A DNA stretch of 64,000 nt from CANKHA01 sp963750965 (GCA_963750965.1 CAVVSK010000007.1:4310-68309); one strand, 5' to 3'; shown: positions 27,043 through 35,533, numbered from the stretch's first letter. The notes: generated by a model not told the origin, from the letters alone. Numbers and translations are program-made.

Positions 27043-29241
27043 TTAGGCGTCCGCCGCGGGCGCTAGGTCTTCCAGACCGCGCTTTTTCAGCAGCGCGTCG
27101 ACCGTCGGCAGACGGCCGCGGAAGGCGGTGTAGGCCTCCGCCGGATCGCGCAGGTTGCCGGCGGAGTAGATGTAATCACGCAGGCGCTGCGCGGTTTTCG
27201 GATCGAAGACATTGCCCTTCTCCTCGAAAGCGAGGAAGGCGTCGGCGTCGAGGACCTCCGACCAGAGATAAGAATAATAGGCCGCCGCGTAGCCGCCTCC
27301 CGAGAACAGGTGCTGAAAATGCGGCAGGCGGTGGCGCATGGCGATCTCATCCGGCATTCCGATGCGGGCCAATGCTTGCCGCTCAAAAGCCGTGACGTCG
27401 ATCCCTTCGGCGTCACGCAAAGAATGCAGGTCGATGTCGACCAGTGCCGATGCCGTGTATTCCACCGTCGCGCAGCCCTGGTTGAAATTACGCGCCGCCA
27501 GCACGCGATCGAGCAGGGCCTGCGGCATCGGCTCGCCGGTGCGGCAATGGCGGGCAAATTTCTTCAGGATCTCAGGCGTCTCCAGCCAATGCTCGTAGAG
27601 CTGCGACGGCAATTCGACGAAGTCGCTCGACACCGAAGTGCCGGAAAGCAGCGGATAGGTGACATTGGAAAGAAGGCCGTGCAGCGCATGACCAAATTCG
27701 TGGAACAGCGTGCGCGCGTCGTCGAAACTCAGCAGCGCGGCGTGCCCCGGCTCCGGCTTGGAGAAATTCATCACATTGACGATGATGGGCCGAATCTCAC
27801 CGGCGAGCTTTTCCTGATCGCGCAACGAGGTCATCCAGGCGCCACTATGCTTGGACTCGCGGGCGAAATAGTCGCCGAGGAATAGCCCGACATGCTTGCC
27901 GTCGCGATCCTTCACCTCCCACGCGCGGACGTCCGGATGGTAGAGCGGCATCGGAGCACGGTCAGCAAAAGTGGGAACCGGTTTTGCGTCCGACCGCGCT
28001 CCTACTTCTTTATTTGGCGGGCAATCCGGCCGGCTGACCGGTTCCCACTCAGCCTGATTGCCCGCTACGGGTGAGAATGTGAGTCCGAAAAGCCGCCGCG
28101 CGGTCTCGAAGGCCGCCTCGATCATGCGGTCCAGCTGGAAGAAAGGTTTGGTCTCCGCCTCATCGATGGCGTAGCGCGCCTTGCGCACCTTCTCCGCATA
28201 ATAACGCCAGTCCCACGGCGCTACGGCGAAATTGCCGCCCTCCTCACGGATCTTGGCCTGCAACTCGTCGCGCTCGCGCTCCGCCCGGGCGCGACCGCGC
28301 TGCCAGACATTGTCCAGCAGCTCCCGCACCGCCTTCGGAGTCTTGGCCATCTGGTCGGCGAGCCGGTAGTCGGCGAAGCTGGCATAGCCGAGCAGCTTGG
28401 CCCGTTCGGCCCGCAAAGCCGCCATCTCGGCGATGATGTCGCGGTTGTCGCTCGCGCCGCCGTTCTCGCCCCGCTTGAGCCAGGCATGGTGTGCTTTTTC
28501 CCGCAGGTCGCGGCGGGAGGAGAATTGCAGGAAGGGCTCGATGGAGGAGCGTGAGAGCGTGATGACGTGTTTGCCGGGGAAGCCGCGCTCCTCGGCAGCA
28601 GCGCGCGCGGACGCCAACACGAAATCCGGCAGGCCGCCAAGGTCGCCCTCCTCCAGCACCAAGGCGAAGGCCCTTTCGTCGGCCAGAACGTTTTGGCCGA
28701 AGGCGGTGCCGAGACTCGCCAGCCGCTCGCCGATCTCGGCCAGCCGGCGTTTCTTCTCGGCGTCGAGCCCGGCTCCGGCGCGGACGAAATGGGTGTGGTA
28801 GCGCTCCAGCACGCGCTGCTGCTCCGCCGTCAGGCCGAGTTCATGCCGCCGCCGGTGCAGGTCATCGATCCGCTGGAACAGCGGCTCGTTGAGATAGATT
28901 TGATTGTCGTGGCGAGCCAGCAGCGGCGAGATCTCGCGCTCGATTGCCTGCAAGTCGTCGCTGGTGTCTGCTCCGGCAAGGACGAAAAAGGTGTTCGACA
29001 CCCTGGTCAGCAGTGCCCCACTGCGTTCCATCGCGGCCACGGTGTTGTCGAAATTTGGCCGTGCCGGATTGGCAGCGATGGCATCGATCTCGGCGCGGTG
29101 GCTCGCGAGGCCCTGCTCGAAGGCGGGCGGGAAATGCTCGGGCTTAAGCGCCGCAAAGGGCGGCAGGGCGAAGGGGCCAGTCCATTCGGCGACCAATGGG
29201 TTGTTCGCGAGGCCGCCGGGAGAGGAATTGTCTGGATTCAT
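27043..29241 (-). CDS. M3-family oligopeptidase/dipeptidyl carboxypeptidase with an in-frame repeat-derived insertion
   Basis: A 732-residue zinc metallopeptidase degrading oligopeptides, probably cytoplasmic. The zinc site HEFGHALHG lies near residue 514, with the third ligand Glu about 25 residues later; N-terminal FPPAFEQGLASHRAEI and the late HLFSGGGYAAAYYSYLWSEV are typical. Between the expected junction FGLTFSPV and PLYHPDVRAWEVKD there is an extra block of about 38 residues (393-430: beginning AGNQAEWEPVSRPDCPPN) encoded by two head-to-head palindromic repeats, keeping the frame open. Without it the length would be about 694, the usual size. The gamma-glutamyltransferase gene follows three bases downstream. 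Confidence 0.9.
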   Translation of the reverse strand: MNPDNSSPGGLANNPLVAEWTGPFALPPFAALKPEHFPPAFEQGLASHRAEIDAIAANPARPNFDNTVAAMERSGALLTRVSNTFFVLAGADTSDDLQAIEREISPLLARHDNQIYLNEPLFQRIDDLHRRRHELGLTAEQQRVLERYHTHFVRAGAGLDAEKKRRLAEIGERLASLGTAFGQNVLADERAFALVLEEGDLGGLPDFVLASARAAAEERGFPGKHVITLSRSSIEPFLQFSSRRDLREKAHHAWLKRGENGGASDNRDIIAEMAALRAERAKLLGYASFADYRLADQMAKTPKAVRELLDNVWQRGRARAERERDELQAKIREEGGNFAVAPWDWRYYAEKVRKARYAIDEAETKPFFQLDRMIEAAFETARRLFGLTFSPVAGNQAEWEPVSRPDCPPNKEVGARSDAKPVPTFADRAPMPLYHPDVRAWEVKDRDGKHVGLFLGDYFARESKHSGAWMTSLRDQEKLAGEIRPIIVNVMNFSKPEPGHAALLSFDDARTLFHEFGHALHGLLSNVTYPLLSGTSVSSDFVELPSQLYEHWLETPEILKKFARHCRTGEPMPQALLDRVLAARNFNQGCATVEYTASALVDIDLHSLRDAEGIDVTAFERQALARIGMPDEIAMRHRLPHFQHLFSGGGYAAAYYSYLWSEVLDADAFLAFEEKGNVFDPKTAQRLRDYIYSAGNLRDPAEAYTAFRGRLPTVDALLKKRGLEDLAPAADA
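27953..28065. repeat. head-to-head pair of GTGGGAACCGG-core palindromes inside a coding gene
   Basis: Unit 1 (27953-28002) has outer arms GGAGCaCGGTC/GACCGcGCTCC, inner GCAAAA/TTTTGC and core GTGGGAACCG. Unit 2 (28017-28065) has perfect outer arms GCGGGCAATC/GATTGCCCGC, inner GCTGA/TCAGC and the core reversed, CCGGTTCCCAC. A 14-base AT-rich spacer separates them. Both share the architecture and core of the element after kdsD (15462-15510), with different outer arms. The pair translates in frame as about 38 residues of the M3 peptidase. The inverted-doublet layout resembles REPINs. Confidence 0.8.
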
Positions 29242-29328
29242 ACTGTGCCTTTTGCCTTGAACAGGCCGCGGATATCAGGGAAATTGCGGCCAGTTCAGGG
29301 TTAGGCCGCGCGCCGAGGAAATAACACC

Positions 29329-29574
29329 ATGACGGGCAAAAGCAGCCGTATCAACTGGCTCAACGTGAGCACCGTGATCAGCGCGGCGATCCTAATCGGG
29401 GCCGAGGTCTTTGGCGCCGCCTTCGCCGCGAGCTGGGCGATCGCCACCTTGTTCGGACTCGATCAGGTCTTCCGCTACACGCTTGACGTCGTGCTGTTCG
29501 GCTGCGGGCTGGCGGTGATGGTGTCCTTCATGCGCAGCGCGAGTCGGGTTGAGCCTTTCACTGCTCGCGACTAG
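29329..29574 (+). CDS. small two-helix membrane protein
   Basis: An 81-residue protein with two predicted transmembrane helices (residues 14-38, VSTVISAAILIGAEVFGAAF, and 45-66, FRYTLDVVLFGCGLAVMVSF) and short polar ends. The ATG at 29329 is preceded by GAGGAAAT at good spacing, supporting a real gene. It is divergent from the M3 peptidase. Function unknown; similar short proteins are frequent in Hyphomicrobiales. Confidence 0.72.
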   Translation: MTGKSSRINWLNVSTVISAAILIGAEVFGAAFAASWAIATLFGLDQVFRYTLDVVLFGCGLAVMVSFMRSASRVEPFTARD

Positions 29575-29626
29575 CCGCGCCCGCCGCCGAAGGGCGAAGA
29601 ATTCCCGCAATACACATCGATAGAGT

Positions 29627-30067
29627 TTCTTTACCCGAAATGGGTAAAAAGCTTGCACCTCGCGCTTGAATCGATTATTTCGCGAGTTGCCCAATTTCGC
29701 ACGTGCCTGTGGCCGTGTGTCGATCGGTGGGCATCCGGACAAGAGGCCGGACAGCCGCCTGGGAAGAGAACTGCTCTTCCTAACCATGCGATCGGCAGCC
29801 GGAGGCGAAACCGGCGCACCCCGCTCTCAACGGGGGACGCGGCTTAAAGCAACGACGGAGCGGGCTTTTTTGGTAGTGCCGGCGCAAATGCCGGATCACT
29901 GAAAAGGCTTGTCCTTCTTTGCCGGCAGTGCGGATGGAAATTCCCATTCGGACCAAGGCAGCAATCGGATGAAGTTCATCCGGGCCGGCGCGTTTTTTCG
30001 CCGTCCTTGAGGAACCGCATCCAAGCTCAACCTTGCGGCTTTGCCGCCTGAAATGGGAACAGCGCCG
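29627..30067 (+). ncRNA. structured leader of the ornithine decarboxylase gene (candidate speF RNA element)
   Basis: The 490 bases between the small membrane-protein gene and the decarboxylase hold no convincing long gene but many hairpins. TTTACCC/GGGTAAA pair at 29630-29648, GGAAGAG/CTCTTCC at 29762-29780, GCCGG/CCGGC at 29798-29815 and CCCCG/CGGGG at 29819-29835. GGATGAA/TTCATCC pair at 29967-29981, followed by a T6 run at 29993-29998; another T6 run lies at 29866-29871. A 9-codon open frame (MGKKLAPRA) starts at 29640. A conserved leader RNA called speF is known upstream of alphaproteobacterial ornithine decarboxylase genes, and position and length fit; I cannot verify the consensus from memory. 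Confidence 0.55.
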
Positions 30068-31210
30068 ATGACTGCGCGCATCCAGGAGTTTCTGCGCCAT
30101 CGCCGCGAAAGCGGGCTCGACCGCGAGGCCTGCCTCGTTGTCGACCTTGAGGTGGTGCGCGACAACTACAATGCCTTCGCCAAGGCCTTGCCCGACACGC
30201 GCGTGTTTTACGCGGTGAAGGCCAATCCGGCGCCGGAGGTGCTCTCGCTGTTGGCCGGGCTCGGCTCCTGCTTCGACACCGCCTCGGTCCCGGAGATCGA
30301 GATGGTGCTGGCGGCGGGCGCGGGGGCCGATCGGATCTCCTATGGCAACACCATCAAGAAAGAGCGCGACATCGCGCGCGCCTTTGAATTGGGGATTCGG
30401 CTGTTCGCGGTCGACAGCAAGGCCGAGGTGGAGAAGATCGCGCGTGCCGCTCCCGGCAGCCGCGTCTTCTGCCGCATCCTGTGCGATGGCGCGGGCGCGG
30501 AATGGCCGCTGTCGCGCAAATTCGGCTGCGAGCCGGCGATGGCGGTGGAGGTGCTGGAGCATGCGCTCCGGCTCGGGCTGGAGCCTTATGGGGTGTCGTT
30601 CCATGTCGGCTCGCAGCAGCGCAACCAGCATGCCTGGGACAAGGCCTTGGCCTCGGCGGCCTCGGTGTTCCGTGAATGCGGCGAGCGCGGCATGAACCTG
30701 TCGATGGTCAATCTGGGCGGCGGCTTTCCGACCAAATACCTGAAGAACGTGCCGACGGTGAAGACCTATGGCTCGGCGATCTTCAAGGCGCTGCGCAAGC
30801 ACTTCGGCAACCGCATTCCGGAGACCATCATCGAGCCGGGCCGCGGCATGGTTGGCAATGCCGGGGTGATCGAGACCGAAGTTGTGCTGGTGTCGAAGAA
30901 GGCGGAGGAGGACGACGTGCGCTGGGTCTATCTCGACATCGGCAAGTTCGGCGGCCTGGCCGAGACCATGGACGAGTCGATCCGCTACCCGATCAAGACC
31001 CCGCGGGACGGCGGGGAGCTGGCGCCTTGCGTGCTGGCCGGGCCGACCTGCAACTCCGCGGACGTGCTCTACGAGAAGCAGCCTTATCCGCTGCCGGTCT
31101 CGCTCGAGATCGGCGACAAGCTGCTGATCGAGGGCACCGGCGCCTATACCGCGACCTATGCCTCGGTGGCCTTCAACGGCTTCGCGCCGCTAAAGACTTT
31201 CCACATCTGA
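30068..31210 (+). CDS. ornithine/lysine decarboxylase (alanine-racemase-fold, group IV)
   Basis: A 380-residue PLP enzyme making putrescine (and possibly cadaverine) from ornithine (lysine). The PLP lysine is Lys51 in FYAVKANP. Other landmarks are SFHVGSQQRN, NLGGGFPTKY, EPGRGMVGNAG and the catalytic-cysteine motif GPTCNSADVLYE near residue 325, whose Cys comes from the partner subunit in the dimer. This is the eukaryote-like ODC fold used by alphaproteobacteria, not the large aspartate-aminotransferase-fold SpeF. The ATG at 30068 has GGGAA upstream. A perfect terminator hairpin follows the gene. Confidence 0.94.
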   Translation: MTARIQEFLRHRRESGLDREACLVVDLEVVRDNYNAFAKALPDTRVFYAVKANPAPEVLSLLAGLGSCFDTASVPEIEMVLAAGAGADRISYGNTIKKERDIARAFELGIRLFAVDSKAEVEKIARAAPGSRVFCRILCDGAGAEWPLSRKFGCEPAMAVEVLEHALRLGLEPYGVSFHVGSQQRNQHAWDKALASAASVFRECGERGMNLSMVNLGGGFPTKYLKNVPTVKTYGSAIFKALRKHFGNRIPETIIEPGRGMVGNAGVIETEVVLVSKKAEEDDVRWVYLDIGKFGGLAETMDESIRYPIKTPRDGGELAPCVLAGPTCNSADVLYEKQPYPLPVSLEIGDKLLIEGTGAYTATYASVAFNGFAPLKTFHI

Positions 31211-31237
31211 GCGATCAACGGCTGTGAGGCAGCAAAT

Positions 31238-31265
31238 AAAGGGCGGCACTCGCGCGCCGCCCTTT
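31238..31265. terminator. bidirectional intrinsic terminator between ODC and the DUF6600 gene
   Basis: Perfect 10-base arms AAAGGGCGGC and GCCGCCCTTT enclose an 8-base loop. Read from the decarboxylase, the A-rich left flank and TTTAATT on the right make it a plausible rho-independent terminator. It also serves the convergent gene ending at 31287. Confidence 0.8.
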
Positions 31266-31286
31266 AATTCAGCTCGCCCAGAGCGC

Positions 31287-32682
31287 CTAGCGCACGCGCT
31301 CATCCTGCTGCCGGTTCTGACGGTTGCCACGCTGTTCTTGCGGCCGGCGCTGGTTGACGGCCGGCGAAGGCGGCGGCGATGCGCGCGTCACGGGCGGTGG
31401 CGGAGGCGGTGGCGGAGGCGGTGGCGAACGGTGAACCACTGGCGGGGGCGGCGGAGACTGAATTTGCATCCGCTGTTCATTGCCGCGTTCCACCGTCGCC
31501 GGCGGACGTAGAGGCGACGCCGAACGGCCGGTGTTGTCGGCACCTCCTCGGATCACAGTCACGGACGGTGGCGCAGATGACCGGCCGGTGTCATTGGCAC
31601 CCCCGCGTATCACGTTGACAGAGGGTGGCGCAGATGACCGGCCCTGATCGCTGGACCGGTTGCTGCGAGAGCGGTCCTCGCCTGAGCGACTTCCGTTGTC
31701 CGAGCCATTGCCGGTCTGCGCCGCCTTCGGCGGGCGCTCACCAAGCCGGCCCTTTTCATCGGCGCCAAGTTCCTTCGGCGGCTGGACCCTATCCGTCGGC
31801 TTGATGACGGTGTCCGTTTCCTTAACCAAAGTACGGGCCCGCCTGCCCTCGCGGGCATCCACCTCACGGGCGCCGTCGACCTTCGTTCCTTTCAACACCG
31901 CCGGCTCGACCTTGGCGGCGCGGATCGGCTTGCCGGTGGCGCGGGCGATGATGCCAGGATCGATCCCGGCATTGACCGCAACACGCCCGCGAGGGCGGTC
32001 GCGATCTCGATCGCGGTCGCGGTCGCGGTCGCGTATCCCGGTCGCGGTCTCTATCCCGGTCGCGGTCGCGATCGACGATTACAGTGCGATTCACGATCTT
32101 GGTGCGGCGAATGATGACGATACGATCCCGCGGCGGCGCTAACACGAGAAAAACGCGCGGGGCCAACAGATAGCGCGGGCGCACGAAGCTCCAATAAATT
32201 GGATCGTCCCGGTACTCGACCAAGAGATCGTCCGGCGGCAACGGCGCCCAGCCGACATAATCATCGCCATAGCGCCAGTCGACCCAGGCTGGGCCCCACT
32301 CTTCGCCGGGAATCCATATCCAGCCGAGATCGTGGTCGTTCACCCAGCGGCCGTAATGATAGGCCACCCAGCCCCAAGCCGCCTCTTCGTCTGCTGCCTC
32401 CCAGTACCAGCCCCAGTCATCGGTGTAGATCCAGCGCCCGCGGGTATAAGGCCGCCAGCCGGCCGGCACCGGATCGGGCAGCCAGACCTCACCCCAACGC
32501 CCATGACGTTGCCAGCGGCCGTAAGGCGATAGCGCAATGCGAAACTCTGCGTCGACCACGTATTGCGCCTGAGCAGGCGTAACCAGCTCGACACCGAGCA
32601 TGGGAGTCATTGTGAGAACGACAGCGCCGAGGGCAACGCTCGCCAGGAACCGTGTGCTGCGCGCAGGTATTGATTTGGTCAT
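31287..32682 (-). pseudogene. Trp-rich DUF6600-type exported protein, frameshifted in an Arg-Asp repeat
   Basis: One gene split into two frames by an extra base at about 32034. Removing it restores about 464 residues. After a signal peptide (KSIPARSTRFLASVALGAVV ... QAQ) come Trp-rich repeats of the DUF6600 type (YGRWQRHGRWGEVWLPDPV, GWRPYTRGRWIYTDDWGWYW, YVGWAPLPP). Then come an (Arg-Asp)n run, a Val/Ala-Lys segment, two near-identical GRSSAPPSVxVIRGGA units and a Pro-rich, Gln/Arg-rich tail. The ATG at 32682 immediately precedes the signal peptide. The break lies in tandem GCGATC/GCGGTC hexamers, a likely slippage site, so either phase variation, decay or a sequencing error is possible. Probable cell-surface protein; function unknown. 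Confidence 0.72.
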
Positions 32683-32809
32683 AAGCGTTCTCAATTGGTC
32701 AAATAAAATCAATCGATCAGCCGGATGCCCGTATTCACGCAAGACGGGTGAGCCTAGCAACCGGTAACACCCGGCAGGTGAACCCCGAATGAATGAGCTA
32801 GTCAGCTAA

Positions 32810-33718
32810 TCAGCTGGTGAGCGCGGTAGCTAGTTGATGGATATTGTTCCGCATCATCTCGATATAGCTCGGCGCCGGACCTTTTTCGTCCGATAGCGCG
32901 TCGGAAAACAGCCGTCCGCCTATCTTTGCTCCGCTCTCCTTGGCGATCTGCTCCATCATGCGCGGATCGGTCACGTTTTCCATAAACACCGCAGGAATTT
33001 TTTGCTTCCTGATCTGTGCGATGATCTTGGCAACGTCCCTGGCGGAAACCGCCGCTTCGGTGGATACACCAGTTGGAGCGATGAATTCTATCCCATAGGC
33101 GGCGCCGAAATAGCCGAAGGCGTCATGGCTGGTAATGATCCGGCGACGGTCGGGAGGAATCTTGCCAATCACGGCTTGCACCTCGGCTTCCAGGGCGTCG
33201 AGCTTGGCGAGATAAGCACTGGCATTGGCCTCGTAAGTGTTTTTGCCGGCGGGATCGGCGGCGATAAGGCCATCGCGGATGGTAGCTACATAGATTTTGG
33301 CGTTGCTCACCGATTGCCAGGCGTGCGGGTCTGTCGCCGCGGGCCCGTGGCCGTGGTCATCCTCCATCTTCCGGGTTTTGATTCCCTTGCTGACCGTTAT
33401 GGTCAGCGCCTTGGTGCCCGAGGCCTTCACCAGCCGCGTGATCCAGCCTTCGAAGCCGAGGCCATTGATGAACACCACCTTGGCGGCGCCCACTCTTTTC
33501 GCGTCGGCCGGCGTCGGTGCATAGACGTGCGCATCGGCATTCGAGCCGACGAGCGTGCCGACCTCAATGCGGTCGCCGCCGACGTTCTTCACCAGATCGC
33601 CAAGAATAGAGAAGGTCGCGATGACCGGCATCTTGTCCTGCGCTACGGCGACCGACAGGTTCGTTCCTGCTGCGAAAACTGCGACGAAAGCTGCGAAGAC
33701 TTTTTGTTTCACGGTCAT
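32810..33718 (-). CDS. znuA: zinc (or manganese) ABC transporter substrate-binding protein
   Basis: A 302-residue periplasmic cluster A-I metal-binding protein. The signal peptide ends near VAVAQ. Expected ligands are visible: His in NADAHVYAPTPADAKRV, the short His loop MEDDHGHG and DPHAWQSVSNAKIY, then the SHDAFGYFGAAYGIEF histidine and a later Asp/Glu region. The His loop is short, so Mn cannot be excluded by this protein alone; the Zur-like palindrome upstream of the cluster favours zinc. The ATG at 33718 has GAGG upstream. It is last in the order ATPase-permease-binding protein; the permease stop lies 10 bases upstream. Confidence 0.88.
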   Translation of the reverse strand: MTVKQKVFAAFVAVFAAGTNLSVAVAQDKMPVIATFSILGDLVKNVGGDRIEVGTLVGSNADAHVYAPTPADAKRVGAAKVVFINGLGFEGWITRLVKASGTKALTITVSKGIKTRKMEDDHGHGPAATDPHAWQSVSNAKIYVATIRDGLIAADPAGKNTYEANASAYLAKLDALEAEVQAVIGKIPPDRRRIITSHDAFGYFGAAYGIEFIAPTGVSTEAAVSARDVAKIIAQIRKQKIPAVFMENVTDPRMMEQIAKESGAKIGGRLFSDALSDEKGPAPSYIEMMRNNIHQLATALTS

Positions 33719-33728
33719 GCAGGTTTCC

Positions 33729-34598
33729 TCAAGCTTCAAGATGACGCAGCGGCACCAGCCGCCAGATCAATCCGCCGGCCGGCCCAAAAACAACCGACAA
33801 CGCATAGAGGCCGCCTGCGACGAGGATCACCGCAGGGCCTGAGGGCAGGCTGGCATGGAAGGAAAGCAGCAGGCCGACATAGCCGGATATGGCGGCACAG
33901 CCGATAGCGATAACGATCATCCGGCTGATGTCGCGCGCCCAGAAGCGGCAGATCACGGCCGGCAGCATCATGATGCCCACCGCGAGCAGTGTTCCGAGCG
34001 CCTGAAAACCGCCGACCAAGTTCATCACCACCAGCAACAGGAAAGCGATATGCGTTGGCCCGCCCGCGCGGCTGACTGAACGCAGGAAGCCGGGATCGAC
34101 ACATTCCAGCACCAGCGGGCGCCAAATCAGTGCCAATAGGATGGTAGAAACGCTGCTGATCGAAACAATGAGCAGCAACGTCGGGTTGTCCACTGCGAGC
34201 ACCGACCCGAACAGAAAATGCAGCAGGTCGACGTTGGTACCCTTAAGCGAGACGATGGTGACACCGAGCGCCAGCGAGATCAGGAAGAAAGCTGCGAGCG
34301 AGGCATCCTCTTTCAGTTCGGTTGCGCGTGCGATCAAGCCCGCGCCGACAGCGATGACGAAACCTGCGATCAAGCCGCCGCCGGCCATGGCAAACAGATT
34401 GAGGCCAGCGAGCATGAATCCGATCGCCGCCCCCGGAAGGATGGCATGCGCCATGGCATCGCCAATCAAACTCATCCGGCGCAGCATCAGGAAGACGCCG
34501 ATGGGGGCCGCGCCGAATGAGAGCGCAAAAGTACCGACCAGCGCGCGTCGCATGAATTCAAATTCCAGAAACGGCGCGATCAGCAGTTCGTAAAGCAT
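33729..34598 (-). CDS. znuB: zinc-type ABC transporter permease
   Basis: A 289-residue inner-membrane permease of the ABC-3 family with about eight hydrophobic helices. Typical sequences include FMRRALVGTFALSFGAAPIG, LIGDAMAHAILPGAAIGFML and VGGFQALGTLLAVGIMMLPA. The ATG at 34598 lies two bases after the stop of the ATPase gene, so translation is coupled. The binding-protein gene follows ten bases after its stop. Confidence 0.92.
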   Translation of the reverse strand: MLYELLIAPFLEFEFMRRALVGTFALSFGAAPIGVFLMLRRMSLIGDAMAHAILPGAAIGFMLAGLNLFAMAGGGLIAGFVIAVGAGLIARATELKEDASLAAFFLISLALGVTIVSLKGTNVDLLHFLFGSVLAVDNPTLLLIVSISSVSTILLALIWRPLVLECVDPGFLRSVSRAGGPTHIAFLLLVVMNLVGGFQALGTLLAVGIMMLPAVICRFWARDISRMIVIAIGCAAISGYVGLLLSFHASLPSGPAVILVAGGLYALSVVFGPAGGLIWRLVPLRHLEA

Positions 34599-34600
34599 GC

Positions 34601-35350
34601 TTAAGCCGCCGTTGGCGGCGCAGCGCATGCGGCTGCGTCGTCATGGAAGGCCTCGCACATACGACGCGCGGTCAAGAGATTTTCGGGTGTCAGCACCTCC
34701 GCGGTATCGCCCCAAGCCACCGACTGGCGCGCCAGCAAAAGCGTCTGCGGAAAATTTGACTTCACCAGCTGCACGTCATGCAGGGCAGCAAGCACGGTGC
34801 GTTTCTCCTGGTGCCAGCGCCGCACCACGTCAAGAAGATCGGCCATCGTCTTGGCATCGATGGCATTGAACGGCTCGTCGAGCACGATCACCCGGGCGTC
34901 CTGCAGCAGCAGGCGCGCGAACAGCATGCGCTGGGTCTGCCCGCCAGAGAGGGTGGATATTGGACGGCCCTCGAAACCGTTGAGCCCGACGGCAGCGATG
35001 GCGTGTTCGGTCGCGTGCCGCTCCTCGCGGTCGATGCCGCCAAACAGGCCAGTACGATGCCAAAGGCCCATCGCCACCATGTCGTAAACGCTGATCGGAA
35101 AGGTGCGGTCGATTTCCGCCGCTTGCGGCAGATAAGCGATGTCGCGCGGCTGCAATCCGCCGAGTTCAATGTGACCCGACAGCGGCTTCAGCACACCGAC
35201 GATGCCCTTGAACAAGGTCGACTTGCCTGCGCCATTCGGTCCGACGACGGCGACGAGTGCGCCGCTTTCGACAGTGCCATTCAAATGATGCACCGCCGGA
35301 TGGCGGTCGTAACCCAGGGTCAAATTCTTAAATTGCAATGCGGCGCTCAT
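34601..35350 (-). CDS. znuC: zinc-type ABC transporter ATP-binding protein
   Basis: A 249-residue ATPase with Walker A GPNGAGKST, Q-loop YLPQAAEIDR, signature LSGGQTQRM, Walker B VIVLDEPF and the H-loop in ALHDVQLVK. The ATG at 35350 lies two bases beyond the stop of the upstream microprotein. It energises import of metal by the permease and binding protein encoded next. Confidence 0.92.
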   Translation of the reverse strand: MSAALQFKNLTLGYDRHPAVHHLNGTVESGALVAVVGPNGAGKSTLFKGIVGVLKPLSGHIELGGLQPRDIAYLPQAAEIDRTFPISVYDMVAMGLWHRTGLFGGIDREERHATEHAIAAVGLNGFEGRPISTLSGGQTQRMLFARLLLQDARVIVLDEPFNAIDAKTMADLLDVVRRWHQEKRTVLAALHDVQLVKSNFPQTLLLARQSVAWGDTAEVLTPENLLTARRMCEAFHDDAAACAAPPTAA

Positions 35351-35352
35351 AT

Positions 35353-35493
35353 TCAGCTCATGGCCCAGAAAACCGCAGCCCAAATCAGCACGATGACGCC
35401 GCCGGCTACGGCGAGCCGCTCCAGCAGCGACATGCGCAGGATGGAAACGGACACAATGACGGGATGGGGGTGATGGTGAGGCTGGCTTGCCAC
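35353..35493 (-). CDS. His-rich single-helix microprotein ahead of the zinc ABC cluster
   Basis: A 46-residue reading from GTG at 35493 (GAGG seven bases upstream; an ATG two codons earlier overlaps the site). The N-terminus carries ASQPHHHPHPVIV, followed by a transmembrane helix (RLAVAGGVIVLIWAAVFWAM). The stop is two bases before the znuC start, so it would be the first gene of the zinc operon, about 25 bases below the Zur-like palindrome. The His cluster, helix and placement suggest a small partner in zinc uptake; this is inference and I know no named family. Confidence 0.6.
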   Translation of the reverse strand: MASQPHHHPHPVIVSVSILRMSLLERLAVAGGVIVLIWAAVFWAMS

Positions 35494-35518
35494 CGGCATT
35501 CCTCGGGACGGTTGGTAA

Positions 35519-35533
35519 TGTTATAATATAACA
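35519..35533. promoter_or_regulatory. Zur-box-like perfect palindrome
   Basis: TGTTATAATATAACA is a perfect 7+1+7 palindrome and closely resembles alphaproteobacterial Zur operators. It lies just upstream of the microprotein and znuCBA genes and in the region shared with the divergent KDG kinase gene. Expected role is repression of zinc uptake when zinc is plentiful. Confidence 0.75.

Noticed and set aside
29653..29902. Open frames of 64-78 codons in the ODC leader
   Set aside because: No ribosome site or conserved character, and they run through strong hairpins; structured leader RNA explains the region better.
31995..32070. Regular GCGGTC/GCGATC tandem hexamers considered as a CRISPR-like array
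   Set aside because: The units are contiguous with no spacers and encode an Arg-Asp run inside an exported protein; this is a codon repeat.
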